Position numbers and translations under genes: made by a program. Of a stretch of 64,000 nucleotides of DNA, positions 51,068 through 58,774 are shown one piece after another; the first letter of the stretch is position 1; each line of letters starts with the position of its first letter. Source of the DNA: Magnetospira sp. QH-2 (lineage in GTDB: Bacteria; Pseudomonadota; Alphaproteobacteria; Rhodospirillales; Magnetospiraceae). The notes below the pieces were generated by a model that had not been told where the DNA came from, did no database searches, and was given only the letters and a program-made list of their open reading frames with translations. The DNA lies in assembly GCF_000968135.1 (NCBI RefSeq), contig NZ_FO538765.1, positions 3,734,501 to 3,798,500 on the forward strand, read 5' to 3'.

Positions 51068-52810
51068 TCACGATGACATCAGAAACGGTCTTTCTTTTTC
51101 GAGAGGCACCAGCCCCATATCACTGCGGACTATGTCAAACAGCACGCGACCAGATAGGTCCACCAGATCCCTATACGATTCAAGCGGATAAGGTTGCGAG
51201 CCATCTTCGATAGACTTGATTTTGGTGACCGCCATTCCAGGAGAATTCACACAGAGCCCCGGGAATTCCCGATGCAGACTGACCTTCTGATAGGGACATA
51301 GATCGGTCATGAATGAGAACAACCCAAACTGCATGGCCTCGACGACCACCGTCGAAGGATCTGAAAAAGCGTACCGCGCCTGGGTAAAAATATCGAACAA
51401 GCGATCCCGGGTATGTACCACGTTCGCCATACCGTCCTGGCACTGCCTGACAAAATCCTTGCCGACATCCGTGTCGACAAAGGTCCCTTTCACCTGCAGT
51501 AAGATTTTTCGGTCAATGAACGCTTCCGCCAGCCCTCTCACTAGTCGAATCATTTCCGGATTGTCAATGAAAGGAGCCACAAAAACCGCGATATCCTTGG
51601 GTTTTGGTTCATGGGCGCTTCGATAATCCTGCCGCGAGGCACCAAAGGTTCCAGAGGGTACGATCACCATATCCTTGGCCCAGGTCTGATGCGTATATCG
51701 ATCATATTGGGCCCGACCAAATACATAGAATCGATCAAAAGAAATGTACCGCCACATGGGATAAAAATTCGAGTAGTGCGAATATCCATGATTGATACCC
51801 AGCGCCGTTCCACCAACTCTGTGAAGTTCTTGCCGACGTAAAATATGTTCAACATTGTAGTCGTCCCGACTCCAATGATAGCTCGGATGAAACCGATTGA
51901 AAAATCCTCGCAAAACCGCTCGCCTGAAGGGAAGGGTCGCGATCTGATAGAATAGGGCGGGCGGCCGGTCATTAAAGCCCATCAACAGTTTGAGCCCGTC
52001 TCGAAAGATCATGCCTAGGGTTTTCAGGCCGCCAAGCAGGTCGAACAAGCCATCTTTGGGTTGGCACACATCATAGGAATTCAGTTCCTCATGGCCGCGC
52101 ACCGTCCATGAAGAGTGGCGCTCCGCCAATAGAACCGGTCCCCCTTCGGCTACCTCATGATAGAGCCTGAAATCCCTTCTATCCTCAATATAGTCAGCGC
52201 AAAGGAAATAGCTCTTGGGATCAACCTTGGCACGCAGGCGGCCTATCACCCACGCAGTGGAGATGCCTACAACGGCCACACCAATCAGGATATTCGTCAT
52301 TCGCCAAGGAAAGCGTTGGTGGCTCAGTGCGGACAGACAGTCTTCTCCGATGAAATCACCTGCGGCAGATCGGGTATCCTCGCTGAGGCCCGTTACGATA
52401 AACCCATCTTTGCCAAGTTTTTGATATAATGACTTTATTTTAAGAAGTATGAAATGCTTATCTTTAAAATAGTTACATGTTAACTGCTTATAACAGAACA
52501 TATACTCATTTATACTAGTATTTAACTTATCAAATTTGAAGTATTTGTTTTGCCATTTCTCAGTTTCCTCAAATACGTTGTGGAACAAAATTCTGGAATG
52601 ATAGTGAATAATTGGCACAAGTTCAGGGCACAGATCTATGATATCATGAACTTTTCCCGATTTAGTTAGATGCTTCACCACTCGTTCAAGAAATGGTCGT
52701 GTCCTTGGAAATAGTGGCTCAATACCGATCACATAGGGTTTCTTGCCGAATGCGGTACGGAGCAACAGGCCGGGCAGGCTCGCCTCGGAAACGGATATCG
52801 CGTGGATCAT
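51068..52810 (-). CDS. 580-residue protein with a GT-B-like C-terminal half
   Basis: The C-terminal part has FVAPFIDNPEMIRLVRGL, ILLQVKGTF, and SDPSTVVVEAMQFGLFSFMTDL followed by FPGLCVNS. It resembles the donor domain of capsule-type GT-B glycosyltransferases and the 28158 protein. The N-terminal half (to about residue 180) is unlike known domains, is AT-rich, and has a single hydrophobic helix near residues 172-190 (TNILIGVAVVGISTAWVIGR). Composition changes within the gene near 52300. Its start overlaps the GT2-dehydrogenase fusion (ATGA 52807-52810). The role is probably glycosyl transfer, with moderate certainty. Confidence 0.6.
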   Translation of the reverse strand: MIHAISVSEASLPGLLLRTAFGKKPYVIGIEPLFPRTRPFLERVVKHLTKSGKVHDIIDLCPELVPIIHYHSRILFHNVFEETEKWQNKYFKFDKLNTSINEYMFCYKQLTCNYFKDKHFILLKIKSLYQKLGKDGFIVTGLSEDTRSAAGDFIGEDCLSALSHQRFPWRMTNILIGVAVVGISTAWVIGRLRAKVDPKSYFLCADYIEDRRDFRLYHEVAEGGPVLLAERHSSWTVRGHEELNSYDVCQPKDGLFDLLGGLKTLGMIFRDGLKLLMGFNDRPPALFYQIATLPFRRAVLRGFFNRFHPSYHWSRDDYNVEHILRRQELHRVGGTALGINHGYSHYSNFYPMWRYISFDRFYVFGRAQYDRYTHQTWAKDMVIVPSGTFGASRQDYRSAHEPKPKDIAVFVAPFIDNPEMIRLVRGLAEAFIDRKILLQVKGTFVDTDVGKDFVRQCQDGMANVVHTRDRLFDIFTQARYAFSDPSTVVVEAMQFGLFSFMTDLCPYQKVSLHREFPGLCVNSPGMAVTKIKSIEDGSQPYPLESYRDLVDLSGRVLFDIVRSDMGLVPLEKERPFLMSS

Positions 52811-54735
52811 GACCGATCTTCCGAAGCCACATCAAGGATCACTTTCAAAACCTCGCCAGTCTGGCTGGTTTTCCAGGCTGCCTCGAAATCGGCCAAGGCC
52901 ATGGGGCACTTGAAATATTCATCCAGATCCAGATCTGGCAGCAGGGCGATGGCCGCCTCGAAATCCTCCGCCGTGCTGCCCACCGACCCGGTGACCGTCT
53001 TGTCATAGGCCGCCACGGCCTCGAAAGAAAAAGCTCTTTTGCCGTAGGGTAAGCCCAGCAGCAAGAGCGAACAATTAGCTGGACTGTCATGCAGGGCCCG
53101 GTCAAGAACTTCTGGATCACCGGTGATCTCGACGATGACCTGATAGTCGCGCAGACTCGACAGGTCCTCGGCGGTGGCGATGCCGGTCCCATCAAATAGG
53201 GCCCGGCGCTTGGGATTGCGGTCAAAGGCCGTGACCTTATGACCACGCCCGGCCAGGGCTTTGCTACATAGGTGTCCCAGCGGGCCCGATCCGATGACCG
53301 CGCAGTTTTTCGGGCCGTCATCAAGCACCGTGCTCAACCGCCGCAGTCCCTTATGCACCACCGCCAGGGGTTCGGTCAGCGCCGCCCGGCGCAGGTCCAT
53401 GCCGTCGGGTACCTTGTGCAGGAAACGGCTGGGCACCACCACGTAATCCCCATAGGCCCCATCCCGGCGCATGACGCCCAGTTCGGAACGGTCGGCGCAG
53501 CCGATGAAATTTCCGGCCCGACATTCATCGCAGGTACCGCAGCTCTGGATGCATTCGGCGACCACCGGTTCGCCCTCGGCAAAGTCCTCAACCGCCACGC
53601 CCACCGCCGCCACACGACCGGAAAACTCATGGCCCGGCACGATGGGGAAGTCAGCCATGCCATTGTGATAGAAGCCCAAGGTGCCGTCGCGGATTTCCAG
53701 GTCGGTGGCGCAGACCGCCACATGAGCCACCCGAATCAGCACGTCGCCCGGCTTCAGGTCTGGGATATCGACGACCTCAAGGGCCACCTTTCCCGGTCCC
53801 TTGACTTGGACCACCCGATTCATGCGATTGAACAAAGCCTGCTCTCTTTCTTCCTGGGTTTCCATGGGATGAGGTTCGATCAGTCCGCGAATGGTGCCCA
53901 GGGTCTTGCGGATGCGAAAGCGCAGGATCTCCGGCCAACGGGCTGCCAGCGGAAGCCGCTGGGCGGCGGGATTATCTTTCGGTGCCAGGGCCTGCAGGCA
54001 ATCGGCGATGGTCCGCCCGGATTCCTTGGCCAGGATCGCCGGAATATGGCGCCGCCCGATCACCGAACTGCGTCTGGCGGCCACGGCTTCGCGGTAATAG
54101 CGCCGTTGCACCTGCGGCCAGGTTTCCTCGTGGATATGGGACAGCACCGCCGAAGGCTCATAGAGTACTCGCCAGGAACGTTCCACCCAGTATTGCGCCA
54201 GGGCGATATCTTCCAGTCCCGGCAGGGCATCATCGAACGGCGTGATTTCCCACAACCGTCGGGGCATGGCCGAATTGGCATTATTAACGGCGAAACTGCC
54301 CTTTCGATCCTCGCGGGGGGTGGGGCCGAACACCCGCTCGAAATCCTCCGCCTCGGCGAACTTGGACGAGGCCACGCCCACCTGCCGCCCATAGACCATG
54401 GCCACGTCGTCGTTGTCGCGCAGGGGCCGAACCAGGTTTTCCAACCAATCGCCATCGACCGGCACCGTATGGGCCGAACACATGGCGATGAAACGTCCCG
54501 ATCCCGCCTCTATCCCCTTGTTCAGCGAATAGCCGAAGGTGAAGTCGTGGCTGGAGATACGGATCAGCTTGTGGACACCCCACTCCGTGGCAATATCGCG
54601 GGTCCGGTCATAGGACCCGGAATCCACCAGGATGACCTCGAAATCCCGGTAAGCCTGCCGATCCAGGGCGGCAAACAGCGCCGGAAGATGCTTTTCCTCG
54701 TTGAAGGTCCGGACGATGACACTGGTTTCGGGCAT
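52807..54735 (-). CDS. Fusion of GT2 glycosyltransferase and zinc-type medium-chain alcohol dehydrogenase
   Basis: One uninterrupted 642-residue frame joins a GT2 domain (residues 1 to about 290; SVIVRTFNEEKHL at 5-17, VDSGSYDRT near 37-45, GLEDIALAQYW near 173-183) to a complete MDR dehydrogenase (about 305-640). The latter has catalytic Cys342, GHE 368-370, a structural zinc site Cys399/402/405/413 and NAD motif IGSGPLGHL near 481-489. In the GT2 the usual DxD position reads CSAHTVP. ATG 54735 is chosen since homology begins there. A single frame with no stop or slippery site at the linker (METQEEREQ) suggests a real fusion. It may oxidise or reduce a sugar or hydroxyacid group that it then transfers. 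Confidence 0.88.
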   Translation of the reverse strand: MPETSVIVRTFNEEKHLPALFAALDRQAYRDFEVILVDSGSYDRTRDIATEWGVHKLIRISSHDFTFGYSLNKGIEAGSGRFIAMCSAHTVPVDGDWLENLVRPLRDNDDVAMVYGRQVGVASSKFAEAEDFERVFGPTPREDRKGSFAVNNANSAMPRRLWEITPFDDALPGLEDIALAQYWVERSWRVLYEPSAVLSHIHEETWPQVQRRYYREAVAARRSSVIGRRHIPAILAKESGRTIADCLQALAPKDNPAAQRLPLAARWPEILRFRIRKTLGTIRGLIEPHPMETQEEREQALFNRMNRVVQVKGPGKVALEVVDIPDLKPGDVLIRVAHVAVCATDLEIRDGTLGFYHNGMADFPIVPGHEFSGRVAAVGVAVEDFAEGEPVVAECIQSCGTCDECRAGNFIGCADRSELGVMRRDGAYGDYVVVPSRFLHKVPDGMDLRRAALTEPLAVVHKGLRRLSTVLDDGPKNCAVIGSGPLGHLCSKALAGRGHKVTAFDRNPKRRALFDGTGIATAEDLSSLRDYQVIVEITGDPEVLDRALHDSPANCSLLLLGLPYGKRAFSFEAVAAYDKTVTGSVGSTAEDFEAAIALLPDLDLDEYFKCPMALADFEAAWKTSQTGEVLKVILDVASEDRS

Positions 54736-54748
54736 GGATCGGATAATC

Positions 54749-55693
54749 TCAGAGGCCGCCTGCCTTAAGGCCTTCAAGCAACTGGCTCAACGTACTGTCA
54801 TGAATGCGGTTCCAGGCCTTGGGGCTGGAATTGCTGTTGTGCGGGGCAAGCATCACGTTGTCCATGCCGCGCAAGGGGCTGTCGGCGGGCAGTGGCTCGT
54901 CCTCGAACACGTCCAATGCCGCTCCGGCGATCTGGCCGTCCTGTAAGGCCTTGACCAAGGCTTTCTCGTCGACCACCGGACCGCGGCCCAAGTTGGTCAT
55001 GACCGCTGTCGGCTTCATTTTCTCGAACTGATGGGTGCTCATCAGGTGATACGAGGTATCGGTCAGGTCCGCATGCACGCAGACAAAGTCGGAACGCTCC
55101 AAAAGCTCGTCCAACGCCACCATCTCCACGCCCAGGGCCTTCACATGGCCCGGATGCAAGACCCGAATATCATTGCCGAGAATCTCGGCGCCACAGGCCT
55201 TGGCCCGGCGCAGGGTGGCCGACCCGGTGGCACCGACGCCCACCACGCCGACGGTGCATTCGTTGAGCGCCCGACCGGGGATCTTGTCCCAAATGCCGGC
55301 CTTCATCTGTTGATCCATCCAAGGCAGACGGCGGGCGAAACACAGAATGTAGCCCAAGGCTGAATCCCCCACCGGTTCGGTAAAGGCGTCCAGGGTGCGG
55401 CAGACCCGGATGCCGCGCTTGTTGGCCTCCTCCTTGTCGATGGAATCGATGCCGGTGCCCCATTTGGAAATGACCTTCAGCTTCGGTGCCGCGTCCAGTA
55501 CCTTGGGCGTCACCCGGTCGTCGCCGCAGATCAACCCATCGTAATCGCCAATGATGGGGATCAGGTCTTCCTCTTCCATGCGCTCTTGAACATCCGCCTT
55601 GACATATTCCATGTCATTTTCGGCAAAAAAGTCGGCAAAATCATCGACGATGGGCAGCATGTAGGGGGCGGTGACGAGAACCTTCCAAGTCAT
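54749..55693 (-). CDS. D-isomer-specific 2-hydroxyacid dehydrogenase (second pair)
   Basis: A 314-residue protein has the NAD motif TVGVVGVGATGSATLRRA near 140-157 and the family triad: Arg in NLGRGPVVDE, Glu in LDVFEDEP, His in APHNSN. It has no ACT domain. It is distinct in sequence from the dehydrogenase at 20729 but shares its partnership with a KdsB-family cytidylyltransferase (here at 55713, 19 bp upstream). The GT2-dehydrogenase fusion starts 13 bp after its end. A role in making or reducing a 2-keto acid destined for CMP activation is inferred, not shown. Confidence 0.85.
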   Translation of the reverse strand: MTWKVLVTAPYMLPIVDDFADFFAENDMEYVKADVQERMEEEDLIPIIGDYDGLICGDDRVTPKVLDAAPKLKVISKWGTGIDSIDKEEANKRGIRVCRTLDAFTEPVGDSALGYILCFARRLPWMDQQMKAGIWDKIPGRALNECTVGVVGVGATGSATLRRAKACGAEILGNDIRVLHPGHVKALGVEMVALDELLERSDFVCVHADLTDTSYHLMSTHQFEKMKPTAVMTNLGRGPVVDEKALVKALQDGQIAGAALDVFEDEPLPADSPLRGMDNVMLAPHNSNSSPKAWNRIHDSTLSQLLEGLKAGGL

Positions 55694-55712
55694 GGTGTGG
55701 TGTCCTTTTTAA

Positions 55713-56462
55713 TCAGTAGGTGCCGAACAGCGGGTCGGTGGTCATCATTTCGGTCACCAAACGCAGATCCTCCGGCGTATCGACGGCGTGGGTTTCCAGG
55801 TCGGTCTCGACCATGCGAACGCCGATGCCGTGCTCGATGAAGCGCATCATATCGACGGATTCGGCAATTTCCAGCGGTGTTGGGGGCAACTGGTAGAAAT
55901 TCATCAAAGCAGCATGACGGAACGGGATGATGCAGACCTGTTTATAGGCGGCGATGTCTTCGAACCGGCCCTTCAAACGGTGCGGAATGGCCTCCCGGGA
56001 CATGAACAGGGCATTCATGTTGCCATCCATGACCACCTTGATGGTGGCCGGGTTTTCAAACTCTTCCACCGTCGGAATGCGTTTGGTCAGGTTGACGCAT
56101 TGCAGCGCCGGGTCCTCGGCGAAGGGGGCCACCGCGGTGTCGATCATTTCGGGGAAGGTCAGGGGTTCGTCGCCTTGCACCATGACCACCAGATCCACAT
56201 CCTTGTCGGCCATGGCTTCGGCCACCCGGTCGCTGGCCCGTTCATGAGTATCGGCGGTCATGATCACCGGCGCCCCGAAGGCTTCCGAGGCGGACCGGAT
56301 CTCATCGTCACAGGTAGCGATATAGACCTCGGACACCGCCTCGCTGAGCGCCGTGCGCTGATACACATGCTCGAGCATCGGGCGGCCGTGCAACGGTGCC
56401 AGCGGTTTACCGGGAAAACGCGACGAGCCCATGCGGGCCGGGATAACGGCAACGGTCTTCAT
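55713..56462 (-). CDS. KdsB-family cytidylyltransferase (second copy)
   Basis: A 249-residue protein has VAVIPARMGSSRFPGKPL (residues 4-21), VMVQGDEPLTFPEMI near 93-107 and TADTHERASDRVAEA near 69-83. It shares the TADTH...DRVAEA variation with the copy at 22628 and ends similarly (DPLFGTY versus DDAYYGQY), so the two are paralogs outside the standard Kdo-type sequence. It probably activates an acidic sugar or similar acid with CTP. It is followed by the 2-hydroxyacid dehydrogenase and preceded by 190 bp that contain a short copy of the dispersed repeat. Confidence 0.87.
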   Translation of the reverse strand: MKTVAVIPARMGSSRFPGKPLAPLHGRPMLEHVYQRTALSEAVSEVYIATCDDEIRSASEAFGAPVIMTADTHERASDRVAEAMADKDVDLVVMVQGDEPLTFPEMIDTAVAPFAEDPALQCVNLTKRIPTVEEFENPATIKVVMDGNMNALFMSREAIPHRLKGRFEDIAAYKQVCIIPFRHAALMNFYQLPPTPLEIAESVDMMRFIEHGIGVRMVETDLETHAVDTPEDLRLVTEMMTTDPLFGTY

Positions 56463-56519
56463 GTCAGTGTCCCTTATTCGGATGGTGCAGGCGTTCCCAA
56501 TCCAGTGCCGATTGGACGC

Positions 56520-56570
56520 TTAGATCACGTCGTGTTTGATCGGATTCGATTGGACCCGACACGCGCTAGG
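56520..56570 (+). repeat. Short copy of the dispersed palindromic repeat
   Basis: Positions 56521-56549 (TAGATCACGTCGTGTTTGAT and onward) and 56550-56570 (TTGGACCCGACACGCGCTAG) match two separated blocks of the reverse complement of the 60170-60280 segment. About 55 bp of the longer copy are missing between the blocks. It lies in the 190-bp gap between the two cytidylyltransferase genes and could carry a promoter, which is speculative. Confidence 0.6.
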
Positions 56571-56652
56571 AAACGATCCCGTTGCAAAGCGGGCACATAG
56601 CAAGGGACCATTGACGACGGCCAGAGGGCCAGGACGTTCAATGGATAGGCAC

Positions 56653-57369
56653 TCAAGAGGGTTGTCCATCGGCGAGAATCTGCGGCAGCATGGCCACGGC
56701 GACGGCAAAATCCAATGCTGTATCCAGGTCCAAGGAACGCTCCCGAGGCATCAAATAGCCAAGGGTTTGGGGACCGAAGAACGTCTGGTTTGTTTCGAAC
56801 CACTGGCGGTCCGCCACGTAGACGGCCCCGTTGGGCAGCACCGCTTCCAACGCCTCGTGTCGAGGTACCTGATCCCCCACCTGGGCCCACCTAAGCCGTT
56901 GCAGTAAGTCATTTGCGTGATCGTGATGGTACATCCATGCCAGCGGCTTTTCCGATCGCACGACAGACACGCAAACCGGTTCACTTCCTTTATGGCATTT
57001 GCTTAAACAGGCTTCCATGTCGGCACCGGTCCGAAATGGCGACGTGGGTTGCAGCAACATTAAGTAGTCGTAGGTTTGCTCAAGGACGGAAAGAGCGTGC
57101 ATGACCACGTCCTCGCTGCTAGCCGTGTCCGACGACAACGCCTCGGGACGCACAAACGGCACTTCGCACCCCCATGCTTTCGCGGTTTCTATAATTTCCG
57201 GATCATCCGAGGACAGGATCACCCGATCAATGGAAGGCGCGCTCCGTGCCGCTTCGATAGTCCAGGCAATCAGGGGCTTGCCGCCCAGGTCGAGGACATT
57301 CTTACGCGGCAACCGCTTGGAACCCCCGCGTGCCGTGATCAGCGCCAGCACGGATTTGCCGTCAATCAT
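56653..57369 (-). CDS. Acylneuraminate-type cytidylyltransferase (NeuA/PseF-like)
   Basis: A 238-residue protein has LALITARGGSKRLPRKN (residues 8-24), the CMP-nonulosonate synthetase signature, SSDDPEI near 54-60 and LLQPTSPFRT near 104-113. Family members activate Neu5Ac, legionaminic or pseudaminic acid as CMP sugars. ATG 57369 overlaps the hisH-like gene by 8 nt; upstream frame to 57465 is coding only for hisH in another frame. No NeuB-type synthase is in the window. Coupling to the HisH/HisF/amidotransferase cassette suggests the activated sugar carries or receives an acetamidino group. Confidence 0.88.
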   Translation of the reverse strand: MIDGKSVLALITARGGSKRLPRKNVLDLGGKPLIAWTIEAARSAPSIDRVILSSDDPEIIETAKAWGCEVPFVRPEALSSDTASSEDVVMHALSVLEQTYDYLMLLQPTSPFRTGADMEACLSKCHKGSEPVCVSVVRSEKPLAWMYHHDHANDLLQRLRWAQVGDQVPRHEALEAVLPNGAVYVADRQWFETNQTFFGPQTLGYLMPRERSLDLDTALDFAVAVAMLPQILADGQPS

Positions 57370-58003
57370 CGACCAGAAATCTCCGCAGCAAAGACAATCC
57401 CTCGGGCCCGCTTTTTTCTGGATGAAATTGAGTTCCAACCACATTGTCCCGACGCACGGCGGCACTCAGTCGGGCACCCTCGTACTCCACGTCCGCCAGC
57501 CGGTGTTCGTCAATTTTCGGATAGCCGACGAATGAGTGGACAAAATACAGGGCGGTGCCTTCGGTCAGGCCGGCGAGCACACTACCCTGCCAACGATCAG
57601 GGGAAGGTTTTTGCAAGGCGGCCCATCCGATATGCGGGATTTTGCGGCGGGATCCGTCTTCTTTTTCATGCGGAATCGGCACCACCTGCCCGGGAATCAG
57701 GGCCAAGCCGTCATGGTGGCCGAACTCCAGACTGCTTTCGAAAAGCAGTTGCATGCCGAGACAGATGCCAAGAAACGGGCGACCAGTTGCCGCATAGGCC
57801 CGCAACGGCGCCACCAAGTCGCGGTCACCCAATCGATTCATGGCGGTTGCAAAGGCGCCGACACCGGGTAGCACCAAACGCTCCGCCCGGGCGATATCTT
57901 CGGCGTCACGGGCTATGTTGACCGACGCGCCGCAATGCTCGAAAGCCTGGGCTACGCTCAGCAAATTGCCACAGTCGTAGTCAACAACGGTCACGGAACT
58001 CAT
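57362..58003 (-). CDS. HisH-like glutamine amidotransferase subunit of an acetamidino-sugar cassette
   Basis: A 213-residue class I glutaminase has nucleophile Cys81 in GICLGMQLLFE and the catalytic pair His194/Glu196 in TQFHPEKSG. It would supply ammonia through the HisF-like partner to the ATP-PPase amidotransferase (58775), as in the WbpG/HisH2/HisF2 system of Pseudomonas. Overlaps with hisF (ATGA 58000-58003) and the downstream cytidylyltransferase (8 nt) make a compact cassette. A histidine-pathway role is unlikely: no other his genes are near and the partner HisF has diverged. Confidence 0.9.
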   Translation of the reverse strand: MSSVTVVDYDCGNLLSVAQAFEHCGASVNIARDAEDIARAERLVLPGVGAFATAMNRLGDRDLVAPLRAYAATGRPFLGICLGMQLLFESSLEFGHHDGLALIPGQVVPIPHEKEDGSRRKIPHIGWAALQKPSPDRWQGSVLAGLTEGTALYFVHSFVGYPKIDEHRLADVEYEGARLSAAVRRDNVVGTQFHPEKSGPEGLSLLRRFLVDD

Positions 58004-58764
58004 GGCAGCCGCCTTACCGGTAAACCGGAATCAAGTGCGTGGTCACGGATCTGGCCAATGGTGAGTTTGTCATAGTGCAGGACATGGGCCATGGCCACCG
58101 CGTCGGGCCGAGCTTCCGAGACTACTTGATCCAAGTGGTCAACGCCTCCCAGGCCGCCACTGGCGATGACCGGAATATCCACTACATTGGTTACCGCCTT
58201 GATCAATTCCACGTCGAACCCTTGGGCGGTGCCCTCCTGGTCCACTGATGTCAGCAGGATTTCACCGGCTCCCAGGGCCTGACCGCGTTGTACCCAATCC
58301 ACAACATTCAGTCCCGTGCGCTCCCGGCCATTGTCCGCATAAGCCTCCCACCAGCCTTCTTTTTGCCGCTGTGCCTCAATGGACAATACCACGCATTGGC
58401 TGCCGAAATGCTCGGCGATTTCTGTTAGGAGTTCCGGTCGCTGGGTGGCTGCCGTGTTGATGGCCAACTTGTCTGCCCCCATGCGCAGCAGATGGTGAGC
58501 ATCCTCTACCGACCGGATTCCACCTCCAACGGTAATCGGAATAAACACGTCCGATGCGGTATGAGCGACGATTTCGGACAGGTTGTTACGACCGTAGAGG
58601 CTGGCCACCGTATCCATATAGATGATTTCATCGACTCCCTGGCCATAGTAGCGCCGGGCAAAGGTCTGCGGATCACCGATCTTACGCAGTCCTTCCAACC
58701 GGACTCCTTTTATCAGGTTGGAGCCCTTGATATCCAAGCGGGCAATGAGACGCAGATTTCTCAT
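58000..58764 (-). CDS. HisF-like cyclase/ammonia-channel subunit of an acetamidino-sugar cassette
   Basis: A 254-residue (beta-alpha)8 protein starts RLIARLDIKGSNLIKGV and has GGGIRSVEDAHHLL and GEILLTSVDQEGTAQG. The first catalytic Asp (Asp11) is present, but the position of the second canonical Asp (Asp130) holds Glu (VLSIEAQR). The LDIKGxNLIKG form and SLYGRNN are typical of HisF paralogs next to N-acetyl sugar amidotransferases rather than of histidine synthesis. ATG 58764 has GGAG 6 nt upstream and starts 10 nt after the amidotransferase. It probably channels ammonia from HisH. Confidence 0.9.
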   Translation of the reverse strand: MRNLRLIARLDIKGSNLIKGVRLEGLRKIGDPQTFARRYYGQGVDEIIYMDTVASLYGRNNLSEIVAHTASDVFIPITVGGGIRSVEDAHHLLRMGADKLAINTAATQRPELLTEIAEHFGSQCVVLSIEAQRQKEGWWEAYADNGRERTGLNVVDWVQRGQALGAGEILLTSVDQEGTAQGFDVELIKAVTNVVDIPVIASGGLGGVDHLDQVVSEARPDAVAMAHVLHYDKLTIGQIRDHALDSGLPVRRLP

Positions 58765-58774
58765 GGCTCGCTCC

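Noticed and set aside
52807-54735. Fusion explained as two genes joined by a sequencing error
   Set aside because: The linker region stays in one frame with normal codon use, and no start with a ribosome-binding site appears where the dehydrogenase domain begins; confirmation by resequencing is still listed as a check.
53272-54768. Open frame of about 498 codons antisense to the GT2-dehydrogenase fusion
   Set aside because: The sense strand has clear catalytic motifs over its whole length, whereas this frame has no family features.
57362-58764. HisH and HisF as histidine biosynthesis enzymes
   Set aside because: They are coupled to an N-acetyl sugar amidotransferase, no other his genes are present, and the HisF-like protein has lost the second catalytic Asp.
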